A stretch of DNA of 33,090 bases from Gracilibacillus lacisalsi DSM 19029 (GCF_000377765.1 NZ_KB898686.1:1-33090), one strand, 5' to 3'; shown: positions 18,468 to 27,666, counted from the first letter of the stretch. Numbers and translations are program-made. The notes: generated by a model not told the origin, from the letters alone.

Positions 18468-20443
18468 TCTGTTTCTCCTCCTTCATAATACTCATCTATA
18501 ATTTCTTTCAACCATTCATAGGCATCGATTACTGCCATATCATCTAATTGTGTAGCAGCGTTCGTCAAATGACCGCCACCATTCATTTTTTCCATAATAA
18601 CCTGGACATTGACATCTCCAAGTGACCTGGCACTGATACCAATACGGCCATCTTCTCGTTCTGAAATCACAAAGGACGCCTCAACTCCAGTCATCATTAA
18701 TAAGGTATCTGCAGCTTGAGCGATAATGACAGGACCATATCTCTCTCTTGAGTTCCCTACAGATATTGCAATATTACCACGATAAATATTCGTATTTTCA
18801 ATTAATCTGCTTCGTTTGACGTAAATATCCAAATCTTCTTTTAAGAATTTCTGGACTAATACGGTATCCGCACCTTTGGATCGTAAATAGGATGCCGCAT
18901 CAAAAGTTCTCGACCCTGTTCGTAAGGTGAAGCTGTTCGTATCTACAATAATACCTGCTAATAATGCTGTCGATTCTAACATATTTAAAGAAAGCTTACT
19001 AGGCTGATATTCCAACAATTCTGTTACTAGTTCTGATGTCGACGATGCATATGGTTCCATATAAACCAGAGTAGGATGATCAACAAACTCTTCGCCTCGA
19101 CGATGGTGGTCAATCACTACCACATGTTCTGTTTTATGGACTAACTTTTCCTCTTGCACCAAGGAAGGTTTATGCGTATCCACTACTACTAAAAGGGTGT
19201 CTTTCGTTACGATATCTAATGCCGAATCAGGGTCAATAAAATGGGACCACAATTCCTCGCTGTCTTTCATTTCATCTACTAGTCGCTGTACCCCTGTATT
19301 AATATCATCCTCATCTAAGACAATAAACCCTTCTACATCGTTCGCTTGTGCTATTTTTAACACACCGATCGACGCACCAATTGAATCCATATCAGGAGCT
19401 TTATGCCCCATCACTAAAATTTGGTCGCTTTCTTTGACTAATTCTTTTAAGGCGTGAGAAATAACCCTTGCTCTTACTCTCGTTCGCTTCTCCATTGGGT
19501 TTGTTTTACCACCATAAAAACGAACTTTTCCAGTGTTATCATCTTTAATAACAACCTGATCTCCACCTCGGCCAAGCGCTAAGTCAAGACTCGATTGTGT
19601 TAGCTCACCCAAGCCTGGTAATCCTTCACTTCCTAACCCGATTCCAATACTTAGGGTTAATGGTACATTTTTATCGGTAATTAATTCACGAACTTCATCT
19701 AAAATTTCAAATTTCGATTTTTCTAAGTCAGCCAAGATCTTCTGATTCATCACCGCCATAAATCGCTCTTGTGATGTTCGTTTTAAATAGATCTCATGTT
19801 CATTCGACCAATTGTTAAGAATAGATGTAACCTGTGAATTAATTTGACTTTTGGCTGTATCATCCATGTTTTGTGTTATTTCTTCGTAGTTATCTAGAAA
19901 AATAATACCTAGTACTGTTTTTTCATTCTGGTATAGCGTGTGTAGCTCTGTTTGTTTCGTTCGGTCAAACAAGTATAATAATTTTTCTTCTTTCTTGTTA
20001 TATACTTGTAAATCATATTGATCAATCGTTAGCCAAAATGTTTCCTTATCATCTTTCAAATAAGAAGAAATATCGTCCGATAAGACGTCAAGATTATCAC
20101 CGATTAATGAGTCTGTTTCAGTAAACTGATTCATATAAGGATTTGCCCACTCTATCTGATAATCGTCTCCGTATAATATAATCCCTATCGGCATTTCTAA
20201 TAGGGCTTCTTCGCCGACTTTTTTGACACGATAAGAAAGTGTTGATATATATGCCTCTGTTTGGTCCACCAGTTGCTTTTCCCGTTCGATACTGTAGTAC
20301 AATGATACAGAAAACAGAACAGTCATCACGGCACCAATAATCCAATGGAAATAAAAGAGAAAGATTAATAGTACAAAGGATAATACATATATGCCTATGA
20401 TATGCCTCCCCATTGCAACTGGTTTATCTTTAATTTTTGGCAT
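18464..20443 (-). CDS. gdpP: Cyclic-di-AMP phosphodiesterase GdpP (YybT)
   Basis: A 659-residue membrane enzyme that hydrolyses c-di-AMP to pApA. Two N-terminal membrane helices (about 12-50) lead to a degenerate PAS domain (about 75-150), a degenerate GGDEF domain (about 170-300), then DHH (about 335-490) and DHHA1 (about 560-650). Catalytic motifs are intact: [30 protein letters not shown] and GGGHLTNAA. Length matches B. subtilis YybT (659). Its substrate controls potassium, osmolyte transport and cell-wall stress. The ribosome-binding site is AGGAG. It follows yybS by 27 bp and overlaps rplI. Confidence 0.97.
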   Translation of the reverse strand: MPKIKDKPVAMGRHIIGIYVLSFVLLIFLFYFHWIIGAVMTVLFSVSLYYSIEREKQLVDQTEAYISTLSYRVKKVGEEALLEMPIGIILYGDDYQIEWANPYMNQFTETDSLIGDNLDVLSDDISSYLKDDKETFWLTIDQYDLQVYNKKEEKLLYLFDRTKQTELHTLYQNEKTVLGIIFLDNYEEITQNMDDTAKSQINSQVTSILNNWSNEHEIYLKRTSQERFMAVMNQKILADLEKSKFEILDEVRELITDKNVPLTLSIGIGLGSEGLPGLGELTQSSLDLALGRGGDQVVIKDDNTGKVRFYGGKTNPMEKRTRVRARVISHALKELVKESDQILVMGHKAPDMDSIGASIGVLKIAQANDVEGFIVLDEDDINTGVQRLVDEMKDSEELWSHFIDPDSALDIVTKDTLLVVVDTHKPSLVQEEKLVHKTEHVVVIDHHRRGEEFVDHPTLVYMEPYASSTSELVTELLEYQPSKLSLNMLESTALLAGIIVDTNSFTLRTGSRTFDAASYLRSKGADTVLVQKFLKEDLDIYVKRSRLIENTNIYRGNIAISVGNSRERYGPVIIAQAADTLLMMTGVEASFVISEREDGRIGISARSLGDVNVQVIMEKMNGGGHLTNAATQLDDMAVIDAYEWLKEIIDEYYEGGETE

Positions 20444-20470
20444 TGTTGTCAGCTCCTAACTAAAGTCCCT

Positions 20471-21403
20471 TTACTTTGCCATTCTTTTTCTTAACTCAAA
20501 CCCTAAATCAATTATACCTAAGATTCTCATCAAATAAAGACCCATAAACGGAAAAAATATAATGAAAAGGATGCTAATAACTGGCAATGCAACGGACTGC
20601 TTCTTCGCATGCGTATAAAAGAACAGGAATGACAATCCTTGTAAAGCCATTAATATTCCTGCTAAATGATACACATTCCATATTATAACAGATGGCATCG
20701 TAGAAAAGTCTGCTTCAGCAAAAAAGGAAATAAGTAACATCACAAAATATATCCATAACATCACTTTTGGCAGGTTAAAACTGCGAAAGGGTGGAAATTG
20801 ATAATGTTCTTGTTGCACTTTATTGATTACTTTATAGCATATCCATTGTGTTAATATGGCAAAACCCATGGAAACAACTACTAATATCACGGGCAGTAAC
20901 TGTAGCATATTCATCATTTCTTGTCGTATGACGCCAAACTCCTGTTGTCCCATACCGATTGCTTGAAACAAGTCCTCTGTCATCTGGATGGACTCATCCA
21001 CCGTATTTTCAAAGGCATTCATAATCGAAAATTGAAGAACAACCTCAATATAAGCGTAAATAAGCGTCAATCCTAGAACAAAACCGGCCGTACCTTTCGC
21101 CCATGTTTCATATGGATGCTGGTCTTGTTTTATCGACCATCCAATCATAGCTCCACTTATCAAAGCTAATAATGTTAATGGAAATGAGAATACAGGCACA
21201 ACAAATAGAGAAAAAGTTAACAAAACAAGCATGCCTAATATCGTCCATTTAATGGGGTAATTTTTCATTAGCAATATAACTGGGATGGGTAGCAAAACGA
21301 GTGTAATCATTTGTATAAATGGTATAAGTATTGTAATGAACAAAAGAAGTAAAAAGCTACCTACATATATTAAAAAGTCTTTCCTTACTGGTTGCTGATC
21401 CAT
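20471..21403 (-). CDS. yybS: YybS family (DUF2232) membrane protein
   Basis: A 310-residue integral membrane protein with about eight hydrophobic segments, the same length as B. subtilis YybS (309). The function is unknown; some DUF2232 proteins resemble energy-coupling transporter substrate-binding components, but no ATPase genes are nearby. The ATG at 21403 is chosen because AAGGGTGG lies just upstream and it removes a non-family 38-residue extension that would run through a terminator-like hairpin. It is the first gene of yybS-gdpP-rplI. Confidence 0.88.
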   Translation of the reverse strand: MDQQPVRKDFLIYVGSFLLLLFITILIPFIQMITLVLLPIPVILLMKNYPIKWTILGMLVLLTFSLFVVPVFSFPLTLLALISGAMIGWSIKQDQHPYETWAKGTAGFVLGLTLIYAYIEVVLQFSIMNAFENTVDESIQMTEDLFQAIGMGQQEFGVIRQEMMNMLQLLPVILVVVSMGFAILTQWICYKVINKVQQEHYQFPPFRSFNLPKVMLWIYFVMLLISFFAEADFSTMPSVIIWNVYHLAGILMALQGLSFLFFYTHAKKQSVALPVISILFIIFFPFMGLYLMRILGIIDLGFELRKRMAK

Positions 21404-21432
21404 GAGAACCACCCTTACTACTCTAATTGATT

Positions 21433-21466
21433 GAAAAAGCACAGCAAGAAAGCGCTGTGCTTTTTC
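21433..21466 (-). terminator. Terminator-like hairpin in the yybS leader (candidate attenuator)
   Basis: A stem of about 12 bp (GAAAAAGCACAGC at 21433-21445, GCTGTGCTTTTTC at 21454-21466) is followed by T-rich sequence. It lies between the predicted yybS promoter (21489-21517) and the yybS ribosome-binding site, so it falls inside the 5' leader. No gene upstream on the minus strand needs it. Confidence 0.65.
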
Positions 21467-21488
21467 ATCGTACACTTTTACTATATTA

Positions 21489-21517
21489 ATTATATACGAA
21501 CAATATATCTGCGACAA
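21489..21517 (-). promoter_or_regulatory. Promoter of yybS-gdpP-rplI with a single PurBox-like site
   Basis: On the minus strand TTGTCG (21517-21512) and a perfect TATAAT (21494-21489) are 17 bp apart, predicting a leader of about 80 bases. ACGAACAAT (21496-21504) lies between the two elements; extended (21492-21504) it fits the PurBox consensus with one mismatch. Confidence 0.65.
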
Positions 21518-21594
21518 ATTAAATCGACTTTCTAATGATTTAGTTTCTTTAATCCTTTATAATGTATGTAGAATGATTAGAGGAGGAGCACCAG

Positions 21595-22371
21595 ATGATT
21601 AAGACGATTATTTTTGACCTTGATGATACACTTTTGTTTGACAAAAAAAGTGTCAAAACCGCATTCGAAGAAACTTGTCAATTAGCAAAGCAAAAATATG
21701 GAATCGACCCTGAACAATTAGAAGAAGCTGTACGCGCTCAAGCTCGGAAATTGTATCAAGGATACGAAACCTATGAATTTACCCAAATGATCGGGATTAA
21801 TCCTTTTGAAGGCCTATGGGGAAATTTCTTAGATGATCATACATATTTTAAAAAAATGGCAGAGATTGTGCCTAATTACCGTAAAGATGCTTGGACAAAT
21901 GGTTTAAAACAACTAGGAATAGAAGATGAAGAGTTCGGTGCTTACTTAGCAGAACAATTTCCTGAAAACCGAAAGAAAAATCCATTCGTCTATGAAGAAA
22001 CATTTTCTGTCTTGGAAAAGCTGGCGAGCGATTACCAATTAGTCATGCTAACGAACGGTTCGCCTGATCTACAAAACACCAAATTAACGATCACACCAGA
22101 ACTAAAGGAATACTTCGATCATATTATTATCTCTGGTGGATTTGGCAAAGGAAAGCCTGATCCAAGTATATTTGAACATGCACTGGAAACAGCTGGCGTG
22201 ACCAAAGATGAAGCAATCATGGTCGGAGATAACTTGATGACAGATATCCTAGGTGCAAACCGGACAGGGATTCAAAGCGTGTGGATCAATCGAGAAGAAA
22301 AACAACCAAACGATGTACAGCCTACTTATCAAATTAAACATCTTGATGAATTGTTTGCGATTTTAAACTAA
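21595..22371 (+). CDS. HAD-family phosphatase (YsaA-like, possible phosphoserine phosphatase)
   Basis: A 258-residue haloacid-dehalogenase hydrolase. Motif I is FDLDDTLL (Asp nucleophile near residue 9), motif II LTNGSP, motif III the Lys of GKGKPD, and motif IV MVGDNLMTD. A helical cap (about 15-110) is of the C1 type. It resembles B. subtilis YsaA, annotated as a putative phosphoserine phosphatase. The neighbouring, convergent serA gene makes the precursor of phosphoserine, which fits, but HAD substrates cannot be assigned from sequence. The ribosome-binding site is AGAGGAGGAG. A TATAAT at 21558-21563 is a likely -10 with a weak -35. Confidence 0.85.
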   Translation: MIKTIIFDLDDTLLFDKKSVKTAFEETCQLAKQKYGIDPEQLEEAVRAQARKLYQGYETYEFTQMIGINPFEGLWGNFLDDHTYFKKMAEIVPNYRKDAWTNGLKQLGIEDEEFGAYLAEQFPENRKKNPFVYEETFSVLEKLASDYQLVMLTNGSPDLQNTKLTITPELKEYFDHIIISGGFGKGKPDPSIFEHALETAGVTKDEAIMVGDNLMTDILGANRTGIQSVWINREEKQPNDVQPTYQIKHLDELFAILN

Positions 22372-22416
22372 TGCATAAAGAAAAAGCACACATCACTAGC
22401 AATTTCGGAGGGGTTT

Positions 22417-22467
22417 CTATCAACTTTTAAATTTTACTATCAACTTCGACTGAATTTCTATCAACTT
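22417..22467. repeat. Three CTATCAACTT direct repeats at 20-21 bp spacing
   Basis: CTATCAACTT occurs at 22417-22426, 22437-22446 and 22458-22467, between the convergent HAD and serA genes. The spacing is two DNA helical turns, so the copies face the same side. Confidence 0.6.
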
Positions 22468-22484
22468 TACAAAATCCACAGAAA

Positions 22485-22512
22485 AAGAGCTCTTCAATAT
22501 CGAAGAGCTCTT
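22485..22512. terminator. Terminator between the HAD gene and serA
   Basis: A perfect 11-bp stem (AAGAGCTCTTC at 22485-22495, GAAGAGCTCTT at 22502-22512) with a 6-base loop. The minus side ends in TTTTTC, so it is the serA terminator and may serve the HAD gene too. Confidence 0.85.
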
Positions 22513-22517
22513 ATCTA

Positions 22518-24104
22518 TTACAGTTCCATAGCAGTCAATTTTTCGATTTCTTCAAATTCATTCAATGCTTCTACATCTGTGTCTTCTAAATATTTATCAA
22601 CCGTTAAGATCATGATTGCTTCGCCACCAACATCTGAACGACCTACTTGCATAGCTGCAATGTTAATTCCACGTTCTGCAAGCAGGCTACCTACTTTCCC
22701 GATTACCCCTGGACGGTCATTGTGCTTAATGACTACTAGATCGCCTTCTGGTACTAAGTCCACACTATAAGCATCTACTTGTACAATACGTGGGCCTAAA
22801 CCATTTAATAAGGTACCTGCGATAGAACGTGTCACTTCTTTTGTTTTCACTTCCACTTTTAAGAGGTTTGTAAATCCTCTCGGTGTAGAAGATTTATTTT
22901 CATTAACTTGAATACCTCTTTTTTCCGCTAAGTAAGAGGCATTGACATCATTTACGTGGTCACCTAAATGACGTTTCAATAAGCCTTTAATTGTATTTCT
23001 TGTTAATGGTGCTACTTCAATCTCTGTTAATTCTCCTGAATAAGAGATATTAATTTCTTCAATAACACCTGGAATTAAATAAGTTAAAAATGTACCAAGT
23101 TTTTCAGACAGATGGAAATACGGTTCGATTTTATTCATCAATTCTTTCGGTACAGATGGTAAGTTAACCGGGTTTTTCGCTACATCTTCTGTTAAGTAAC
23201 GAACAACGTCATGACTAACATCAATTGCTACATTTTCCTGTGCTTCTACCGTACTAGCACCTAAGTGAGGTGTCGCAATCACTTCTGGAAGCTCTAATAA
23301 ACGATGATCTGTTGCAGGCTCCTCTTCAAATACATCAAGAGCAGCTCCTGCTACTTTACCAGATTTAATCGCATCATATAAAGCATCCTCATCAATAATA
23401 CCACCACGAGCACAGTTAATAATACGGACACCGTCTTTCATCTTGGCGAATGCATCTTTATTAATTAAATGCTTGGTTTCTTTAATTAATGGTGTATGAA
23501 CCGTAATGAAGTCAGATGCAACAATGACGTCCTCCACTGATCCAAAATCAACACCGAGCTTGTCTGCTCTTTCTTTTGTTAAGAACGGATCATAAGCAAT
23601 AACATTCATTCGTTGACCTTTCGCACGTGCTGCTACTTCTGCACCAATACGTCCCATACCAATAACACCTAGTGTTTTACCTTTTAATTCTACGCCGACA
23701 TGGGTTTTACGATCCCATTTCCCATTTTTCAATGCTACAAATGCTTGAGGTATCTTTCTTGCTAATGACATAAGCATCGCAACCGTATGTTCAGCTGCAG
23801 AATTCGTATTACCATCTGGTGCGTTTACGACAATTACTCCGTATTCTGTTGCTGCACTTAAATCAATATTGTCAACCCCAACACCTGCACGACCTATAAT
23901 TTTTAATTTAGATGCTTGGCTAATAATATCTCGCGTTACTTTTGTTTGACTTCTTACTAATAAGGCATCATATTCCCCAATTTTTTCTGTCAACTCATCA
24001 GGAGATAAACCCGTATCAATATCGACTTGAATATTGTCTGCTTCTCGTAATGGTTTAATTCCATCTTCACTTAAAGGATCGCTAATTAATACTTTAAAAG
24101 TCAC
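22518..24104 (-). CDS. serA: D-3-phosphoglycerate dehydrogenase
   Basis: A 528-residue enzyme oxidising 3-phosphoglycerate to 3-phosphohydroxypyruvate, the first step of serine synthesis. The substrate and NAD domains contain [13 protein letters not shown] (nucleotide-binding), NCARGG with the active-site Arg, and TPHLGAST with the active-site His. An intervening domain (about 320-440) is followed by a C-terminal ACT domain ([29 protein letters not shown] in part), typical for serine feedback. Length fits B. subtilis SerA (525). The start is GTG at 24104, six bases after GGAGGGG, giving [16 protein letters not shown]; a TTG at 24119 lies upstream of that site. It is monocistronic. Confidence 0.95.
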   Translation of the reverse strand: MTFKVLISDPLSEDGIKPLREADNIQVDIDTGLSPDELTEKIGEYDALLVRSQTKVTRDIISQASKLKIIGRAGVGVDNIDLSAATEYGVIVVNAPDGNTNSAAEHTVAMLMSLARKIPQAFVALKNGKWDRKTHVGVELKGKTLGVIGMGRIGAEVAARAKGQRMNVIAYDPFLTKERADKLGVDFGSVEDVIVASDFITVHTPLIKETKHLINKDAFAKMKDGVRIINCARGGIIDEDALYDAIKSGKVAGAALDVFEEEPATDHRLLELPEVIATPHLGASTVEAQENVAIDVSHDVVRYLTEDVAKNPVNLPSVPKELMNKIEPYFHLSEKLGTFLTYLIPGVIEEINISYSGELTEIEVAPLTRNTIKGLLKRHLGDHVNDVNASYLAEKRGIQVNENKSSTPRGFTNLLKVEVKTKEVTRSIAGTLLNGLGPRIVQVDAYSVDLVPEGDLVVIKHNDRPGVIGKVGSLLAERGINIAAMQVGRSDVGGEAIMILTVDKYLEDTDVEALNEFEEIEKLTAMEL

Positions 24105-24159
24105 AGTTGTCCCCTCCAAAAAAATTATATTTCTTGTAAAAAAGCATCCAGCTTGTTGA

Positions 24160-24181
24160 ATAAGTGAAACACTTCACTTAT
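24160..24181 (-). promoter_or_regulatory. Inverted repeat in the serA leader
   Basis: A perfect 9-bp inverted repeat (ATAAGTGAA at 24160-24168, TTCACTTAT at 24173-24181) lies 55 bp upstream of serA and about 25 bp downstream of a probable -10 (TATAAT on minus, 24211-24206). It could be an operator or an RNA hairpin. No T-box features are seen. Confidence 0.4.
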
Positions 24182-24465
24182 ATACACTTTCTATTAATTA
24201 ATATTATTATAGCACTTTTAAACTTTAATAAATAGAATTGAATTGAGAAAATTTTGACACTTTAGTTTTTAGAAACACGACTATTATTAAAGTTTTCTCT
24301 ATCATAGCAAATTAAAAAAGAATGTCAATGCAAAATCGTATTATACCTCATTATTGTTCGTGTTTTTATCTTGTAACTTGATTTTGATATTAATAAATTT
24401 GATTTTTTGACCGTTAAATACGAACATTCAATAAAAGGATATAGAGATGCATATATTAACACATC

Positions 24466-24684
24466 CTACAATTTAATGGGAAGACCCTTTGATACATCAT
24501 TTATTTTTTTATATTTACTATAGGCATATACATAGAAGAAAATACCTGCTGGGCATGTACCTAAAAAAATAATTTCATACCCGAGAAAACCTACATCTCC
24601 CCTAAAAATATTCATTAAAGAAGTCAATCCTGAAATGATTAGAAGCGAACCTATTACACAATTTATCCAGGGTTTATTTAACAT
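24466..24684 (-). CDS. Small two-helix membrane protein, unrecognised
   Basis: A 72-residue protein with two hydrophobic segments (about 6-26 and 37-56) and a basic tail (YSKYKKINDVSKG). I do not recognise a family. The ATG at 24684 follows AAAGG at suitable spacing; a TTG at 24702 would extend it by six residues. The 361 bp between it and serA (24105-24465) hold only the serA leader and two PurBox-like sites. Reality as a gene is likely but not certain. Confidence 0.55.
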   Translation of the reverse strand: MLNKPWINCVIGSLLIISGLTSLMNIFRGDVGFLGYEIIFLGTCPAGIFFYVYAYSKYKKINDVSKGLPIKL

Positions 24685-24899
24685 AAAATCGACCTTTCCC
24701 AACTGATTGATAATTTGTCATGTAATTCTTTTTAAGTAAGATATGTTTATATCATCTTATATTTGCAGTTCGTAGCTCTGTAAAATTTAATGCTAGTATA
24801 TGAAAAAAAGAAAACTTCCAATTATCTGAGGTTCTATTTCGAAGTATAGTTTGTTTCAACTAACGCACTCAACAAAAGCAATTATTTATTCATGCCCTT

Positions 24900-25088
24900 T
24901 TATTCAGTATCTATTTTTTTTGTTCCCACACTAATAAACAACAAAGAAATGAATAATAGTACTGATAAAGCGAATGTAGTACCAGTTAATGTCCAATTTA
25001 CTTCCCCATTTCGAAGAATACTCACGATCATAATTCCTATAAGAATACCTGCAACAAACAAAAAGTATGACTTCAGTTTATCAAACAT
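24900..25088 (-). CDS. Small two-helix membrane protein, unrecognised
   Basis: A 62-residue protein with a short basic start (MFDKLKSY), two hydrophobic segments (about 8-26 and 36-54) joined by a polar turn (RNGEVNWT), and a charged end (GTKKIDTE). The ribosome-binding site AAGGAGTG is strong and well spaced, which supports translation. It is unrelated in sequence to its neighbour at 24466-24684 though similar in shape. The function is unknown. Confidence 0.6.
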   Translation of the reverse strand: MFDKLKSYFLFVAGILIGIMIVSILRNGEVNWTLTGTTFALSVLLFISLLFISVGTKKIDTE

Positions 25089-25302
25089 ATTTTCACTCCT
25101 TAAATTTCAGTAGTATTTAACCACTTGGGTCGTTAGTTGAAATAAAAACGAGGTTTATATCATAAATGTAGTTAAAATAATTGTATCATAGGTTTATAAA
25201 AATTGTAATATATTTCCTGCGATGATCAAATGATTTCAAGATTAGCGTTCTGATTATAATATAATCCCTTTTAATGCACCATTTCAAACCGTATAACCAA
25301 AA

Positions 25303-25336
25303 AAAGACACTATAGAATTTACTCTATAGTGTCTTT
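25303..25336 (-). terminator. Terminator of rpsF-ssb-rpsR
   Basis: A perfect 14-bp stem (AAAGACACTATAGA at 25303-25316, TCTATAGTGTCTTT at 25323-25336) with a 6-base loop, followed on minus by TTTTTTGG. A strong intrinsic terminator 12 bp after rpsR. Confidence 0.93.
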
Positions 25337-25347
25337 AAAGGTTAATA

Positions 25348-25578
25348 TTAGTCATTCACGTAAGGTAAAAGCGCCATTTGACGAGCGCGTTTAATTGCCT
25401 TAGTCAATTTACGTTGATATTTTGCAGAAGTTCCCGTTACACGACGAGGAAGAATTTTTCCACGCTCAGAAACGAAACGACTTAATAAACCAACATCTTT
25501 ATAGTCGATGTGTGTAATACCGTTCGCTGTGAAATAACACACCTTACGACGCTTTGCGCGACCACGACGAGCTGCCAT
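25348..25578 (-). CDS. rpsR: 30S ribosomal protein S18
   Basis: A 76-residue small-subunit protein that binds 16S rRNA together with S6. The signature [20 protein letters not shown] and the ending [12 protein letters not shown] are fully conserved. The ATG at 25578 is preceded by AAGGAGG; a TTG two codons upstream is not needed. It is the last gene of rpsF-ssb-rpsR, the standard arrangement in Bacillales. Confidence 0.97.
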   Translation of the reverse strand: MAARRGRAKRRKVCYFTANGITHIDYKDVGLLSRFVSERGKILPRRVTGTSAKYQRKLTKAIKRARQMALLPYVND

Positions 25579-25598
25579 AATCAAAAACCTCCTTTAAT

Positions 25599-26117
25599 TT
25601 AAAATGGTAAATCATCATCCGAAATATCGATAGGTTCTCCACTATCCTGGAATGGATTACCGCCATCGTTATTTCCTTGATTATTTTGATTATTATTGTT
25701 TTGGTTAAATTGATTTTGATTTGCTTGACTCGGTTGGTTCTGATTTTGATTATATCCCTGAGATCCTTGTGCGTTAGGTTGTCCACCAGTTGATCCACCC
25801 TTAGATTCCAAGAATTGAATCGATTCTGCCATTACTTCTGTCATGAAGACTCGCTGACCTTCTTGATTATCAAAACTACGAGTTTGAATACGACCATCTA
25901 CACCGATTAGACTTCCTTTTCCCATGTAGTTTGCAAGGTTTTCCGCTTGCCTTCTCCATGTGACACAGTTAATGAAGTCTGCTTCTCGTTGTCCTTGCTG
26001 ATTAGTAAAAGGTCTATTACAAGCTATGGTAAAATTAGCTACGGCAACGCCATTTGGTGTATAACGTAAATCAGGATCTTTCGTTAACCTGCCGACAAGC
26101 ACGACACGATTTAACAT
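25599..26117 (-). CDS. ssb: Single-stranded DNA-binding protein SsbA
   Basis: A 172-residue protein that coats single-stranded DNA at forks and recruits partners. The OB-fold occupies about 1-105 ([33 protein letters not shown]). A flexible linker very rich in Gln and Asn follows (about 110-160), and the acidic tip DDDLPF is the partner-docking peptide used by replication and repair proteins. The ATG at 26117 follows AAGGAGTG; a GTG at 26126 is inside the weakly spaced region. It lies between rpsF (15 bp away) and rpsR. Confidence 0.96.
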   Translation of the reverse strand: MLNRVVLVGRLTKDPDLRYTPNGVAVANFTIACNRPFTNQQGQREADFINCVTWRRQAENLANYMGKGSLIGVDGRIQTRSFDNQEGQRVFMTEVMAESIQFLESKGGSTGGQPNAQGSQGYNQNQNQPSQANQNQFNQNNNNQNNQGNNDGGNPFQDSGEPIDISDDDLPF

Positions 26118-26132
26118 CAGAACCACTCCTTA

Positions 26133-26423
26133 TTATTGATCATCTTCACGAATTGCCATGTGACGTAAAATGTCATCAGAGAACTTCGCTTGACGATTGA
26201 ATTCGTTAATAGCTGTTTCATCACCTGTAAAGTTAATGATTACATAATATCCATCACGATAGTCATTGATTTCATAAGCAAGACGTTTCTTACCTACTTC
26301 TTCAACTTTTTCAATTTCCGCACCATTATTCGTAAGGTAACCGTTAAAACGCTCGATTAGAGCTGTTTGTGCTTCCTCCTCGATATCTGGGCGGATGATG
26401 TACATGATTTCATATTTATTCAT
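26133..26423 (-). CDS. rpsF: 30S ribosomal protein S6
   Basis: A 96-residue small-subunit protein that pairs with S18 on 16S r[20 protein letters not shown] and [16 protein letters not shown] are family signatures; B. subtilis S6 has 95 residues. The ATG at 26423 follows AGGAGGTG; a 25-residue in-frame extension upstream runs through the structured leader and has no ribosome-binding site. It is first in rpsF-ssb-rpsR and is probably feedback-regulated by S6:S18 through the leader. Confidence 0.96.
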   Translation of the reverse strand: MNKYEIMYIIRPDIEEEAQTALIERFNGYLTNNGAEIEKVEEVGKKRLAYEINDYRDGYYVIINFTGDETAINEFNRQAKFSDDILRHMAIREDDQ

Positions 26424-26444
26424 CCGTTTACACCTCCTTTTGGT

Positions 26445-26496
26445 CTTGACGGCCCTATTTCTGAGAATAGAGCAAGGAGTAATAGTCTCATTACTC
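26445..26496 (-). ncRNA. S6:S18-type autoregulatory leader of rpsF
   Basis: On the minus strand, a first hairpin (GAGTAAT/ATTACTC, 26496-26477) is followed by a second structure at 26476-26445: outer CTTG/CAAG, inner CTATT/AATAG, and an unpaired GGCCG on the 3' side. A bulged CCG in an asymmetric loop is the recognition feature of the known S6:S18 leader motif, which mimics the 16S rRNA binding site and represses the operon. Confidence 0.65.
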
Positions 26497-26506
26497 ACAA
26501 TAAGAT

Positions 26507-26535
26507 ATTATATCAATTTTCTTTCTCTAATGCAA
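26507..26535 (-). promoter_or_regulatory. rpsF promoter
   Basis: On minus, TTGCAT (26535-26530) and TATAAT (26512-26507) are 17 bp apart, placing the start of transcription just upstream of the structured leader. Confidence 0.75.
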
Positions 26536-26565
26536 ACAATATTTTGCATGTAACAAGTGATCCTG

Positions 26566-27666
26566 CTATACGTTAAAACGGAAATGCATCACATCTCCAT
26601 CTTTCACCAAATACTCTTTACCTTCTAATCTTACTTTTCCTTTTTCCTTCGCAGCTTGTTCAGAACCTGCTTCAACTAAATCATCATAAGAAACTGTTTC
26701 AGCACGAATAAATCCTTTTTCAAAGTCACTATGAATAATACCTGCTGCTTGGGGTGCTTTGATTCCTTTTTTAAATGTCCATGCTCGTACTTCTTGCTCC
26801 CCTGCTGTAAAGTATGTTGCTAAGCCAAGCAAGTTATAAGTTGCCTTAATCAGTTGATCTAGTCCTGATTCAGCAATTCCTAACTCTTCTAGGAACATTT
26901 CTTTTTCTTCTCCGTCTAATTCAGCAATCTCAGACTCTACCTTGGCACTTACCACAATGACTTCCGCTTCATCTTTAGCAGCAAAATCTTTTACAAGCTG
27001 TACATATTCATTGTTATCTGCTTCTAATAATTCATCTTCCCCTACATTAGACACATACAATACCGGTTTACTTGTTAGTAAGTGTAAACCTTTAACAAGC
27101 TTTTGTTGCTCTTCTGTAAAAGATACCGCACGCGCTGGTGTTTCTTCTTCAAATGCATCCTTTAACTTCGAAAGCACTTCAAATTCAGCCATTGCTTCTT
27201 TGTCTTTCTGTTTTGCCATTTTTTCTACACGTTGAATTCTTTTTGAAACAGTTTCCAAGTCGGCTAAAATAAGCTCCAAATTAATGGTTTCAATATCGGA
27301 AATAGGATCTACTTTTCCAGATACATGGGTGATATTTTCATCTTGGAAACAACGAACAACGTGACAAATTGCATCTACCTGGCGAATATGCGAAAGAAAC
27401 TGATTACCTAGTCCTTCCCCTTTACTCGCACCTTTTACAATCCCTGCAATATCAGTAAACTCAAATGCTGTAGGAATTGTCTTTTTTGGTTTTACTAATT
27501 CTGTTAGCTTTTGCAATCTTTCATCTGGTACTTCTACAATTCCTACATTCGGATCTATTGTACAGAATGGATAGTTTGCCGATTCTGCACCCGCTTGTGT
27601 TATTGCGTTAAATAACGTTGACTTACCCACGTTAGGTAAACCAACAATTCCTGCTGTTAATGCCAT
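26566..27666 (-). CDS. ychF: Ribosome-binding ATPase YchF (EngD/YyaF)
   Basis: A 366-residue Obg-family P-loop ATPase associated with ribosomes and stress responses. G1 is GLPNVGKST, G3 is DIAG, and the usual NKxD is replaced by NVGE, the change that makes YchF prefer ATP over GTP. A coiled insert lies mid-protein and a TGS-like domain ends the protein (KAPQAAGIIHSDFEKGFIRA). Length is identical to B. subtilis YyaF. The ATG at 27666 gives the family N-terminus MALTAGIVGLPN; AAGGAG lies upstream. It may read through into rpsF. Confidence 0.96.
   Translation of the reverse strand: MALTAGIVGLPNVGKSTLFNAITQAGAESANYPFCTIDPNVGIVEVPDERLQKLTELVKPKKTIPTAFEFTDIAGIVKGASKGEGLGNQFLSHIRQVDAICHVVRCFQDENITHVSGKVDPISDIETINLELILADLETVSKRIQRVEKMAKQKDKEAMAEFEVLSKLKDAFEEETPARAVSFTEEQQKLVKGLHLLTSKPVLYVSNVGEDELLEADNNEYVQLVKDFAAKDEAEVIVVSAKVESEIAELDGEEKEMFLEELGIAESGLDQLIKATYNLLGLATYFTAGEQEVRAWTFKKGIKAPQAAGIIHSDFEKGFIRAETVSYDDLVEAGSEQAAKEKGKVRLEGKEYLVKDGDVMHFRFNV

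Noticed and set aside
21404-21517. N-terminal extension of YybS by 38 residues.
   Set aside because: The promoter and terminator-like hairpin lie within it, and the shorter form has the family length and a ribosome-binding site.
24105-24465. Possible T-box or riboswitch upstream of serA.
   Set aside because: No T-box core sequence or recognisable riboswitch is seen; only a simple inverted repeat and PurBox-like words.
25544-25798. An 84-codon minus-strand frame overlapping ssb and rpsR.
   Set aside because: A shadow of the Asn/Gln-rich linker of ssb in another frame.
26424-26498. N-terminal extension of S6 from a GTG at 26498.
   Set aside because: It passes through the structured leader, lacks a ribosome-binding site, and S6 homologues start at 26423.
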